Shown in pieces: positions 11,711-19,605 of a DNA stretch of 64,000 bases. A model generated the notes under the pieces. That model did no database searches and was not told the DNA's origin. It worked only from the letters and a program-made list of their open reading frames with translations. The stretch comes from Lyngbya sp. HA4199-MV5 (GTDB taxonomy: Bacteria > Cyanobacteriota > Cyanobacteriia > Leptolyngbyales > Leptolyngbyaceae). Both the position numbers and the translations under genes were made by a program. The stretch's first letter is position 1. Each line of letters starts with the position of its first letter. The stretch covers positions 1 through 64,000 of the forward strand of contig JAHHHL010000034.1 in NCBI GenBank assembly GCA_019359375.1. Reading direction: 5' to 3'.

Positions 11711-11738
11711 CCAATGCCTTGAAGTAGGTCGGCGATCT

Positions 11739-11765
11739 GTAGGGACGTTATAGTAACGCCCCTAC
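11739..11765 (+). terminator. Hairpin after ilvB
   Basis: GTAGGG and CCCTAC arms with an inner CGTTA/TAACG stem form a strong hairpin 28 bases after the ilvB stop, without a T tract. It belongs to the same GTAGGGACG repeat type as the perfect palindrome at 58558-58585, so it may be a dispersed repeat that also acts as a transcript end. Confidence 0.5.
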
Positions 11766-11899
11766 TTGCATGAATCGTTTGCAGGTTAAATAGAGCGATC
11801 GCAAACCTGAATTGCAGAGCACTCAAAGCCTCAATCCAAGTTGCATCAGTTAAAGGGTTTTTTGCAAAAGCCTCAAGCAACAGCGTTGCGCGATCGCGC

Positions 11900-12997
11900 T
11901 TAGTCAAAACCCACCGTTTTGGACGCTACAAGGCGATAGGTTGCTCGCACTTTAGGACCAAAAATGATGATATCTTCTGGCTTTAGCTCCCAGGTTCGGT
12001 ACTTTTGACCGTTAATCAGCAGTCCATTTGTGCTGGCTTTGCCATCTAAATCGCCATCGGTAATCTGATACGCGTAGTTGCCATTCCCTTTCGAGATTTT
12101 GGTGATCACCGCGTGCTGACGAGACGCAAATTGGGAATGCAGGCAAATATCGCTTTTAGGATCTCGACCCAGTTGGTATTGATCACACTCTAGAATGACA
12201 TCTCGCTTCCCGTGATCATCCTCAATCACCAGAAATGGTCTGCCTTGAGAGTGCGCAACGCTGTCTTCATCCTCATCAAGCTCTGGCTCAAAGATGGCAT
12301 GGCTATCCAGGTCGCCTTCCACAAAGGTCTGCGGTTCGCTAAATCCAGCGCCATACCAGGCAGGATTGGTGGTTGGCGGACGATAGTTTAACCCCGATCG
12401 CTCAGAAGCAAGGTTGCGTGCCTGCCAGGAAAGCTCATCATCGGGCTGAAGGGTGAGGGCACGATCGTAACTGGCGATCGCTTCGGTATAGCGGTGCAGT
12501 TCAACCAGTGCATTGCCCCGATTGCGCCATGCCAAATAGTTGTCTGGATTGATGTGCAGCACGCGATCGTAGCTTGCAATAGCATCGGTAGGAAGACTCA
12601 AGCCATGCAGTAACGCATTGCCGCGATTGTACCAGGTTGCCTCGTGGCTGGGATTAATTTGTAAGACCCGCTCATAGCTATCAATGGCTTCTGCGTAGTT
12701 ACCGAGACCGTATTGCAGAGCATTCCCGCGATCGTGCCAAATGTGTGCCGACGCATTCCCCTTAGGGCGCAAACTGAGGGCACGATCGTAACTGGCGATC
12801 GCGTCGTTGTAAAAGCCACGCTTCTCAAGCGCTAAACCGCGTTCGTACCAGGCTTCGTAAAAATCAGGGCGAACATCGATCACGCGATCGTAATACGCGA
12901 CAGCTCGTTCGTATGTTTCAGCCGCCGCCGCCGCTAGCCCTTGCCGAAACCATACAAGAGCGTCGCCGCTGAGTTGGAGTTGACCTGTATCAAGCAT
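11900..12997 (-). CDS. TPR-FHA protein
   Basis: A cytosolic 365-residue protein with about five tetratricopeptide repeats at residues 10-205, recognisable by recurring AIASYDRAL..P......W..RGNAL units of 35-38 residues. A forkhead-associated domain follows at about 262-345, with GRDPKSD, SRQHAV and TNGLLING, the residues that bind phosphothreonine peptides. TPR-FHA proteins act as scaffolds that dock onto partners phosphorylated by Ser/Thr kinases. Between the two domains lies an acidic linker (ELDEDED). No Ser/Thr kinase gene is in the window, so its partner is unknown. The TPR-coding DNA is visibly repetitive, with ACGATCGTAACTGGCGATCGC recurring almost exactly. Confidence 0.9.
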   Translation of the reverse strand: MLDTGQLQLSGDALVWFRQGLAAAAAETYERAVAYYDRVIDVRPDFYEAWYERGLALEKRGFYNDAIASYDRALSLRPKGNASAHIWHDRGNALQYGLGNYAEAIDSYERVLQINPSHEATWYNRGNALLHGLSLPTDAIASYDRVLHINPDNYLAWRNRGNALVELHRYTEAIASYDRALTLQPDDELSWQARNLASERSGLNYRPPTTNPAWYGAGFSEPQTFVEGDLDSHAIFEPELDEDEDSVAHSQGRPFLVIEDDHGKRDVILECDQYQLGRDPKSDICLHSQFASRQHAVITKISKGNGNYAYQITDGDLDGKASTNGLLINGQKYRTWELKPEDIIIFGPKVRATYRLVASKTVGFD

Positions 12998-13328
12998 GGC
13001 TCATTGTCCTGAAATCCAGTACCCATCCAAACAAACAGGGAGCCTACGCCGTTTTGAGGTAGGCGCGATTCTGACAGCAAACCGAACTTGATGACTGATT
13101 CTAACGTGCCAGTGAGTCCGCAACCAGGGATCCGTAACCAGCGATCCGTAAGTGACGATCCGTAAATTCTACTAGCCTTTCTTAACGCTAGCGTAAAACG
13201 TCAAAACTTCTCACACTTCTTTGCAAAAAAGCAAAACATCACGAAATCGAGGGATGGTAAAGGGATGATCGGTGTGCATGGTAAAGGTAAGGGATGAGGG
13301 ATGAGGGATGAAAGTTGGATCAGTTGTT
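12998..13328. other. Intergenic region without recognised gene
   Basis: This stretch upstream of the TPR-FHA gene holds only short direct repeats, such as GATCCGTAA repeated at about 13128-13165 and GGGATGA repeated at about 13293-13312. No gene, RNA or clear promoter was recognised. Confidence 0.4.
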
Positions 13329-13383
13329 AGTTTTTGGTTTTTAGTGCATGAGCTGTTCCTGACTCCTTCTAAAAACTAAAAAC

Positions 13384-14858
13384 GTAACTGCCTAGCACCT
13401 GAATTGGATAGGAAAAAGCGAAGTAGAACTGGGATAGGAATATAGTAGTGTGATGCTATGAATCTAGAGGAAGCACTGCAACGAATCCAGGAGCTAGAGG
13501 CAGAGAATCAAGCCTTGCGGGTGCGCTTGGCAGAGATTGAGCGGCACTTGGGTTTGAATAGTCAGACGAGTTCGAAGCCGCCCTCGAGCAACGGGCTGAA
13601 GAAAGGAGCGCGGCGCACCCAAAGCTTGCGGGGCAAGAGCGAGCGCCAGCGAGGGGGACAAGCGGTGCATCAAGGCGATACGTTAAAGCAGGTGAGCGAG
13701 CCGGATGAAGTGATTATGCACCCGGTTGGGGCGGTTTGTTGTGGGTGTGGGCGTGAGTTAAGGGCGGTTCCAGCCCTGCCGCCGTTGAAGCGGCAAGTCT
13801 TTGAGCTCCCTGCGTTGACCCTGGTGGTCAGCGAGCATCAAGTCGAACAAAAGGAGTGTCCCCACTGCCAGCAGCGGGTGCAAGGAGTGTTTCCAGCGGA
13901 AGTGAAGGCTGCGACGCAGTATGGTAAACGGATACAAGCGGTGGCAGCCTATTTGAGTCATCAGCACTTGATTCCTGAAGCGCGGGTGTGTGAGATGCTG
14001 GGGGATTTTTCGGGTGCTCGTTGAGTGGGGGCAGTTTGGAGCGCATTACGCATCGCCTCAGCCAAACCTTGCAGGGAGTCACCGCAGGTCTAGCTGAGCA
14101 GGTGAAAGCGGCGGCGGTGAAACATTTGGATGAAACGGGATTCCGCATTACGGGCAAGACCCAGTGGTTACATGGGGTATCTACCCGCACGACGACGTGG
14201 TATCGGATTGCTGCTAGACGCAAGGAGTTGAGCCAGTTAAGCGGGATGCAAGGCGTGGTGGTGCATGACCACTGGAAACCCTACTTTGAGTTAGCCGGGG
14301 TGCGTCATAGCTTATGCAATGCCCATCACCTCAGAGAACTCGAAGCACTCAGTCGGCTTGAGCGAGAATCGTGGGCAACGGCAATGGGGCGCTTGTTAAG
14401 AGTTGCCTGTCGCAGCAAGCATCGCTACCCAGAGGGCATTCCGCCCCCTCTGCAAGCCCGCCTGACTCACCTCTATTGCCAGATTGTCGCACGCGGGTTG
14501 AAGTTTCATCAGCAGCAACCCCCGCTTGAGCAAAACCCTAGAGGCGGTCGTCCCAAACGGCGGGTGGGGCATAATCTGCTGCGGCGCTTGCAAGCTTATC
14601 AAGCCGATGTGCTGCGCTTCCTCAATGAGGTCGAAGTCCCCTTTACCAATAATCAAGCCGAGCAGGACCTGCGGATGATGAAGCTGAAGCAGAAAATCTC
14701 CGGTGGCTTTCGCTCCCTCCAAGGAGCTACGGATTTTGCTTGTATTCGCTCGGTACTCTCTACCGCAAGAAAACGTGGCTTGAATCTGTTGAAAGTGCTT
14801 GAAGCTGCGCTCCACGGAGATATGCTTCTCTTGGATTGAATATCTGCTAGGCAGTTAC
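13384..14858 (+). mobile_element. Complete IS66-family insertion sequence (1475 bp)
   Basis: The ends are perfect 14 bp inverted repeats (GTAACTGCCTAGCA at 13384-13397, its complement at 14845-14858), starting with the GTAA expected for IS66. The element is flanked by a perfect 8 bp direct repeat, CTAAAAAC, at 13376-13383 and 14859-14866, the target duplication size of this family. It carries one transposase gene broken by a frameshift and lacks the small tnpA and tnpB genes, as in the single-gene subgroup of IS66. The target was one arm of a hairpin whose other arm is at 13329-13344. Confidence 0.93.
13458..14839 (+). pseudogene. tnpC: IS66-family transposase, frameshifted
   Basis: The DDE transposase is split into two frames. 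The first part (13458-14024) has the leucine-zipper-like start (LEEALQRIQELEAEN), the SSKPPSSNG motif and a zinc finger with CCGCGREL and CPHC. The second (from about 14021) carries the catalytic core: HLDETGFRI, VVHDHWKPYF, HLLRELEAL-like and the final NNQAEQDLRMMKLKQKISGGFRS. The break is at a run of five T (14006-14010): one extra T would restore LGDFFGCSLSGGSLE, the usual family sequence. It is either an inactivating deletion or a site for -1 ribosomal slippage. IS66 transposases are normally one frame, so I favour deletion, which must be recent given the intact ends. Confidence 0.88.
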
Positions 14859-14948
14859 CTAAAAACTAAAAACCAAAAACTCCCTTGCCTCCCTTGCCTC
14901 CCTTGCCTCCCAACTCCTAGCTCCCCACTTGCTCAACAGTTTGTATTC

Positions 14949-14990
14949 ATACATTTGATGTGCTAATATATCTGTATACGAAATGTATGT
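14949..14990. promoter_or_regulatory. Inverted repeat upstream of pirin gene, possible operator
   Basis: CATACATTT (14949-14957) and AAATGTATG (14982-14990) are perfect 9 bp arms in an AT-rich stretch about 30-70 bases before the pirin start. The position and symmetry suit a dimeric repressor or activator site. No regulator gene is adjacent. Confidence 0.4.
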
Positions 14991-15020
14991 CCTAGTATAT
15001 TTCCACAGGAGAAGACGCAA

Positions 15021-15719
15021 ATGCTGACAGTTCGTAAGGCTGAAGACCGGGGACACGCTAATCACGGTTGGCTGAACTCCTATCATTCCTTTTCGTTTGC
15101 CAATTACTATGATCCGCAGCATATGGGTTTTCGTAGCTTACGTGTGATCAATGAAGATATGATCGCGGCTGGTGCGGGGTTTCCCACTCATCCTCACCGA
15201 GATATGGAAATTATTACCTACGTAGTTTCCGGTGCTGTTGCCCACAAGGATAGTATTGGCAACACTGAGAAAGTAGGAGCAGGGGGTATCCAGCGCTTTT
15301 CGGCTGGTACTGGCATTACGCACAGTGAGTTCAACCCCTCTCGCACAGAAGCACTGCATCTGTTGCAAATCTGGATTTTGCCAGAGCAGCAGGGCATTAC
15401 CCCAAGCTATGAGCAAAAAGAGTTTCCAGCCGACACAAAGCGCGGTCAGTGGCAACCCCTAGCAAACCGTGACGCAACAGAGGGTGCTGCCAAACTACAC
15501 CAGGATGCCGCCATCTACGCCACCATCCTGGAACCGGGCGAACGGTTGACATATACTCTCAAGGACGATCGTCACGCCTGGGTGCAAATTGTGGACGGTA
15601 CAGTGACCCTGAATGGGACACTCCTCGATAAGGGGGATGCCGCTGCGATCAGCCAGGAAACGGAGTTGGCTTTTGAAGCCAGCACTGATGCAGAAATCCT
15701 GCTGTTTGACCTGGCATAG
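15021..15719 (+). CDS. Pirin family protein (YhhW-type bicupin)
   Basis: A 232-residue bicupin of the pirin/YhhW group, some members of which oxidise flavonols such as quercetin with a bound metal. The N-terminal cupin carries the metal motif HPHRDMEIITYV (about residues 57-68) and a later H-S-E-F (GITHSEFNPS). The C-terminal cupin lacks metal ligands, as is usual. A strong ribosome site (ACAGGAGAAG) precedes the ATG at 15021. The gene stands alone, with an inverted repeat upstream and a good terminator after it. The substrate in this organism is unknown; members are often induced by oxidative or xenobiotic stress. Confidence 0.92.
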   Translation: MLTVRKAEDRGHANHGWLNSYHSFSFANYYDPQHMGFRSLRVINEDMIAAGAGFPTHPHRDMEIITYVVSGAVAHKDSIGNTEKVGAGGIQRFSAGTGITHSEFNPSRTEALHLLQIWILPEQQGITPSYEQKEFPADTKRGQWQPLANRDATEGAAKLHQDAAIYATILEPGERLTYTLKDDRHAWVQIVDGTVTLNGTLLDKGDAAAISQETELAFEASTDAEILLFDLA

Positions 15720-15732
15720 TCAAGGTAGTGCT

Positions 15733-15776
15733 GAGACGCGGCTGAAGGGAAGTGTTCCTCAGTCGCGTCTCTTTTT
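15733..15776 (+). terminator. Rho-independent terminator of the pirin gene
   Basis: GAGACGCG (15733-15740) pairs with CGCGTCTC (15764-15771), with further inner pairing GCTGA/TCAG and GAA/TTC, and is followed by TTTTT. It begins 13 bases after the stop codon. Confidence 0.85.
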
Positions 15777-15851
15777 GTAGTGCAGAACTTACGCCTTTTG
15801 ACTAAAAAATTTAGGTGACTTCTCTTAAAGAATCTACCCAACGGACACCCT

Positions 15852-15898
15852 AGTGTAAGCCTCTCGCTTGCGACGTGGGCAAGATGCGCCAACGTAGT
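15852..15898 (+). repeat. Degenerate copy of the GTAGTGTGAGCG cloverleaf repeat
   Basis: TAGTGTAAGCCTCTCGCTTGCGACG followed by GTGGGCAAGATGC matches the well-formed copy at 17708-17754 with several changes that weaken its stems. Confidence 0.6.
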
Positions 15899-15962
15899 GG
15901 GGTCATTTCTTTTGTGGAAATCGCCTTGGAGGTTGGATGCCTACGAGTAAACCTCGCTTGCT

Positions 15963-16592
15963 TCAACTTAGCCTTACAGCGGCGGGTGCTTTGAGCTTGT
16001 GGGCAATGAGTTCTAAGCCAGAGACTGAAAGGTCAAGCCGCTCCCATTGCTCTAGATGCGTTTTAAGTTGATCAAAAGCTGCTTCGGTGAGCAATACTTC
16101 GCCCCGTCGAGCCAGATCTTCGCCCAATTTGCACGCTAGATTCATCTCGCTGCCGTAGAGGTCATTTTCACCCACGAGCAGCGTTTTGCCGTAGCCAATG
16201 CCAATACACGCATACAAATCTTGCTCGTCGGGTAGACCTGTATTGACGGCAGCAAAGCTTTTCAGGATATCTACCGCACTGTCGATCGCCCCCTCCACGG
16301 TTGGAAAGACAGCAAACAAATTATCCGCCTCCTGCTTCACGACCCGACCTTGATGGAGTTGCACCAGGGGAGTGGCGATCGCCGCCATCCGATGCACCAT
16401 TGCCAAAAAATGGATGATGCCGTAGCGCAGAGTTAGTCGCGAAAAGCCAGCCATATCTAGCACAAAGATGGCACAGTCTTGCTCGAAACTGGCACAGATC
16501 TGGGCATCGATCGTGGTCGATCGCTCTGGGTATTCATTGCGCTCTTGCAGCAGTTGGATGAGTTCAGTGCGGGTATTTTTAGCGTTAAGCAT
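15963..16592 (-). CDS. Single-domain class III adenylate/guanylate cyclase
   Basis: A 209-residue protein consisting almost only of a class III nucleotide cyclase domain. The metal-binding aspartates are in VLDMAGFSRL (about residue 46) and KQEADNLFAVF (about 89). The C-terminal dimer motif is present as DLYGSEMNLACKLGEDLA, where the N and the R/K position align with transition-state residues. It has no membrane segment or sensory domain, so it is cytosolic and must homodimerise or be regulated by a partner. Most cyanobacterial cyclases carry GAF, PAS or CHASE2 domains, so this short form is unusual. Whether it makes cAMP or cGMP, or is active, is not decided by the sequence. Confidence 0.8.
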   Translation of the reverse strand: MLNAKNTRTELIQLLQERNEYPERSTTIDAQICASFEQDCAIFVLDMAGFSRLTLRYGIIHFLAMVHRMAAIATPLVQLHQGRVVKQEADNLFAVFPTVEGAIDSAVDILKSFAAVNTGLPDEQDLYACIGIGYGKTLLVGENDLYGSEMNLACKLGEDLARRGEVLLTEAAFDQLKTHLEQWERLDLSVSGLELIAHKLKAPAAVRLS

Positions 16593-16827
16593 GGGCAGAA
16601 AGGCGAAAGGCGAAAGGCGAAAGCTAAAGGTGGATGCATCTATAAGGTTAGGGGAATCAGTCGTCGTGTCGTGAAGAAGGAGAGAAGGGGAGGCGCGGAG
16701 AGTCAGAGATGGCTTGAAATCCCCGTGTCTCCGTGTCCTTGTGTCTCCGCGTCAGCCTCTTCCAACTATTAGATGCCCCCGCTAAAAGTGCTTTGATCCG
16801 TTAGCCCTCCTTTCTAAGGTTCCCGTT

Positions 16828-17496
16828 CTATAACCGGAACAACTCACCATAGGTTTCGCCAAAGCAAACCTGCTCTATACCAAACCGTCCTCCAAACGGC
16901 TTGAGGGGTTCGTCAGCGTAGCCGAGACAGAGGATGCAGCAGATATCAACCGTATCGGGAATTTTGAAGGCGGTTTTGACCTGAGCGCTCACAAAGCCTT
17001 CCATCGGACAGCTATCTACGCCAAAGCTTCTTGCCACAATCATCAGGTGGGCAACTGCCAGCATGGTGTGTCGGTTTGTCCAGCTTTCCAGAGACTCAAA
17101 GCTAGGATGGTGTTCAAAAAAGGGCGGAATTTGCGATCGCATGTAGCCTGCAAACTGTTCCGTCATTGCGTTGTGCGTTTCACCCAGCTTAATGACGGCT
17201 TCGATATTTTCGGTACTGCTGGCAGCGCGATCGCCGCAGCAAATTAAGACAACGGGTGCCTGAGCAATTTGAGCTTGATCGAACGCACAGCTTTTGAGCG
17301 TGTCTTTGCTTTCTTGCTGCCTTAAAATGACGAAACGCCACGGCTGTAAATTGTAGCCAGAAGGCGATCGCAGCCCTAAATGGAGAATTTCTTCGAGAAT
17401 GACTTCTGGAATCGGATCAGGGCGAAACGCACGGGCAGCACGACGCTGTTCGATCGAATCCTTTAAACCCGTCGTAGGCTGTAAATCAATGGTCAT
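16828..17496 (-). CDS. Nitroreductase family FMN oxidoreductase
   Basis: A 222-residue flavoprotein of the nitroreductase superfamily, probably a homodimer binding FMN and using NAD(P)H. It shows the N-terminal RRAARAF FMN-phosphate motif (about residues 18-24), the SPSGYNLQPWRFVIL block (about 44-58), and the C-terminal CILCLGYADEPLKPFGG segment near the flavin. The closest recognisable type is the NfsA/NfsB-like group acting on nitroaromatics and quinones; the true substrate is unknown. It stands alone with more than 300 bases upstream holding only a repeat. Confidence 0.87.
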   Translation of the reverse strand: MTIDLQPTTGLKDSIEQRRAARAFRPDPIPEVILEEILHLGLRSPSGYNLQPWRFVILRQQESKDTLKSCAFDQAQIAQAPVVLICCGDRAASSTENIEAVIKLGETHNAMTEQFAGYMRSQIPPFFEHHPSFESLESWTNRHTMLAVAHLMIVARSFGVDSCPMEGFVSAQVKTAFKIPDTVDICCILCLGYADEPLKPFGGRFGIEQVCFGETYGELFRL

Positions 17497-17707
17497 GTCA
17501 ATCCTTTCACACTACCGTCTGTTCATTAAACCTGCAATTACAGACTTTAAACGATCAGAGCCTATCTAGTTCTTTAACATGGTTAGCGTCTGGAACCTTC
17601 GTCCAGGCATTTATCGCCCAGGTTTGCTGGTGTTACTCTCAACACTCTGAAAGCCGACATGCTATCTTTGCACCGCTAGTAGACCAAAACAAAAGTTTTG
17701 CAACACC

Positions 17708-17754
17708 GTAGTGTGAGCGTCTCGCTCACGACGCGGGCAAGATGCCCGCACTAC
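17708..17754 (+). repeat. Cloverleaf-forming dispersed repeat
   Basis: An outer stem GTAGTG/CACTAC encloses two hairpins, GTGAGCG-TCT-CGCTCAC and GCGGGC-AAGAT-GCCCGC. A worn copy is at 15852-15898. Nothing else was recognised in the 17497-17815 gap. Confidence 0.75.
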
Positions 17755-17815
17755 GTTCCATAATTTTCTGTTTGCTCTACTAGCATGAATCCATGATCAA
17801 AACAGAGCCTGCCCA

Positions 17816-18607
17816 ATGTTTCTATATCTATCAAAGCTCTTACCACTGTTTATTTACCCGCTGGGGTTGACCTGTGTGTTGCTGCTTGCCTCGCTGGTGC
17901 TGCTTTGGCGACGATCACGATGGACTGCACTCCCGATTGTGTTGTCGTTGCTGTTGCTGCTGGGTGGAAGCAATGGTTGGGTGGGTGCGTGGCTGGTGCG
18001 ATCGTTAGAGTTGCAGCAGTTGCCACCGACTGTGATGCCTCAAGCAGATGCGATCGTCGTTTTGGGCGGCTGCACCAAGCCAGCGTTTCCGCCGCGCCCG
18101 TGGGTAGAGGTCAGTGAGGAGGGCGATCGCGTCCTTTACGGAGCCAAGCTATATCGGGAAGGCAAGGCACCTCGCGTGATTCTCAGCGGTGGGCGCATTG
18201 ACTGGAAGGGCGGTGGTCCATCCGAATCTGATGATATGTCGCAACTCATCGAAGCAATGGGTGTACCCAAAACGGCGATTTTACAAGACCCAACGTCCCT
18301 CAACACCTATGAAAACGCCGTCAACGTCAAGCAGATCATGACAGCGCAGGGCATTCGTCGTATCTTGCTCGTCACCTCCGCCATGCACATGCCGCGATCG
18401 CTGCTCATTTTCAAGCACCTGGGCATTGATGCCATTGCCGCTCCAACTGATTTCAACACAACCGATCGCGATTGGCAGGAGATTCAGGGCAGTACCGAAG
18501 CGATTGTGTTGAATGCGTTGCCTGAAACCGATCGCTTACAGCGCACCACCAGAGCTTTAAAAGAATATTTAGGCTTGGTGGTTTATCGTTTAAAGGGATG
18601 GCTCTAA
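17816..18607 (+). CDS. YdcF/ElyC family membrane protein (DUF218)
   Basis: A 263-residue inner-membrane protein. Two N-terminal hydrophobic segments (about residues 8-30 and 37-58) are followed by a DUF218 domain with ADAIVVLGGC (about 76-85), YREGKAPRVILSGG, ESDDMSQLIEAMGV, and the conserved SLNTYENAVNVK motif. Relatives such as ElyC and SanA affect envelope integrity and peptidoglycan or polysaccharide carrier metabolism. The domain is Rossmann-like and may bind a nucleotide-sugar or lipid carrier, but the reaction is not established. No neighbours suggest a pathway. The start is the first ATG in the frame and begins the first membrane helix. Confidence 0.88.
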   Translation: MFLYLSKLLPLFIYPLGLTCVLLLASLVLLWRRSRWTALPIVLSLLLLLGGSNGWVGAWLVRSLELQQLPPTVMPQADAIVVLGGCTKPAFPPRPWVEVSEEGDRVLYGAKLYREGKAPRVILSGGRIDWKGGGPSESDDMSQLIEAMGVPKTAILQDPTSLNTYENAVNVKQIMTAQGIRRILLVTSAMHMPRSLLIFKHLGIDAIAAPTDFNTTDRDWQEIQGSTEAIVLNALPETDRLQRTTRALKEYLGLVVYRLKGWL

Positions 18608-19131
18608 ACACCTTGCAGTCTTGCTTCTACAGCGGTTCTTCATTGAGTAGGCTACCGTCTTGCCAAGACGAATGGGAGGGTAAAGTGTGGTGATTCAATT
18701 AGTTCATTAAGTCCAGCGCTCTTATAAAGATCGTATAAAGGCAACCCAGTAGTCTGGAGATTATTATTCTTTGGCTGTACGCTTAGTGAGGGTTTGTAAT
18801 ACGAGTCTTACTTCAAGCAACACAAAGCTTCTACCATCGTTGCTAGACATGTGCATTACCAGAGACGCGGCTGTGTGCTAACTTCATACGCAGTCGTGAA
18901 GGGTTCCTTACATCATTTGTGTCTACCTGGTTCAATGAGCTTTATGCTCAGTCGATTATTTGACGCTAGACGATGCGCCAACGGGTCGAAGATTTATTGT
19001 CTGAGATGTGCAAGTTATTGGTTTATTACGTTTTATCGTCTATCACAAGCGCCCTTACCGCATGTTGAGACGGTTTAAATGGGAAAATTTGACTGATTGA
19101 TATGAGTTGCATCACTCACTATTCATTCATC
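18608..19131. other. Intergenic region without recognised gene
   Basis: A 75-codon frame exists at 18851-19078 but shows no domain, ribosome site or cyanobacterial codon pattern, so it is not called. No RNA gene was recognised. An inactive remnant cannot be excluded. Confidence 0.4.
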
Positions 19132-19212
19132 TTGCAGCAATTTTCAATCAAGTGAAGTACAGATCCATGCAGGGAGTCAAGGGAGTAAGGTGTACCTCAG
19201 CAAATTGGAAAA
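19132..19212 (-). repeat. Dispersed repeat, copy B (inverted relative to 4425-4537)
   Basis: Eighty-one bases match the reverse complement of 4425-4537 almost throughout, with fewer GGAGTCAAG-type units in the middle. The two copies bracket 14.6 kb. Confidence 0.8.
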
Positions 19213-19249
19213 GTATATCAATTCTCTTTAAAGGTGTACAGAATTGCAA

Positions 19250-19320
19250 GTTGGTTAGAACAGCGTAAAACCCAGCAATGACTGAGTTTTATTGGCTTTC
19301 TATTAGACTCAACCCAACTT
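19250..19320 (+). repeat. Worn copy of the GTAGGTTGGGT nested inverted repeat
   Basis: GTTGGTTAGAACAGCGTAAAACCC...CTCAACCCAACTT resembles the intact copy at 21740-21812 in order of elements but has lost much of its pairing. From here to the pixG-like start the sequence holds nothing else recognisable. Confidence 0.55.
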
Positions 19321-19605
19321 ATATTTGTATGCAAATTCATGTGGAATTAGTATTATTTCCTGATCGTTGAGAATAGCTAACCCGGTAGAAGCCTGGTGCT
19401 TTGAATTGCTTGTTTCTAAAAGGTGGCTTTACCGTGATTTTTTAGTACTTTTCTGGAGATAGTACTAAGAAGCCACACATTGCAACTGTACAAAAATCTA
19501 ATCGAATTTGTCTAAATCTGAGCATTCTGGAGAAAGCTTCAGCACTGGCGTGCGTGCCTTGCTTTTCAGGTGATCTTTAAGTCGCTTCGTATTGGTTATT
19601 CATCT

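Noticed and set aside
11638-11907. 89-codon minus-strand frame after ilvB
   Set aside because: It overlaps the ilvB end and the hairpin, has no ribosome site and no recognisable domain.
14001-14024. Programmed -1 frameshift in the IS66 transposase as the default reading
   Set aside because: The T run could slip, but IS66 transposases are normally one frame and the A-site codon would not re-pair well; kept only as an alternative.
18851-19078. 75-codon frame in the gap before the chemotaxis operon
   Set aside because: No homology, no ribosome site and irregular codon use.
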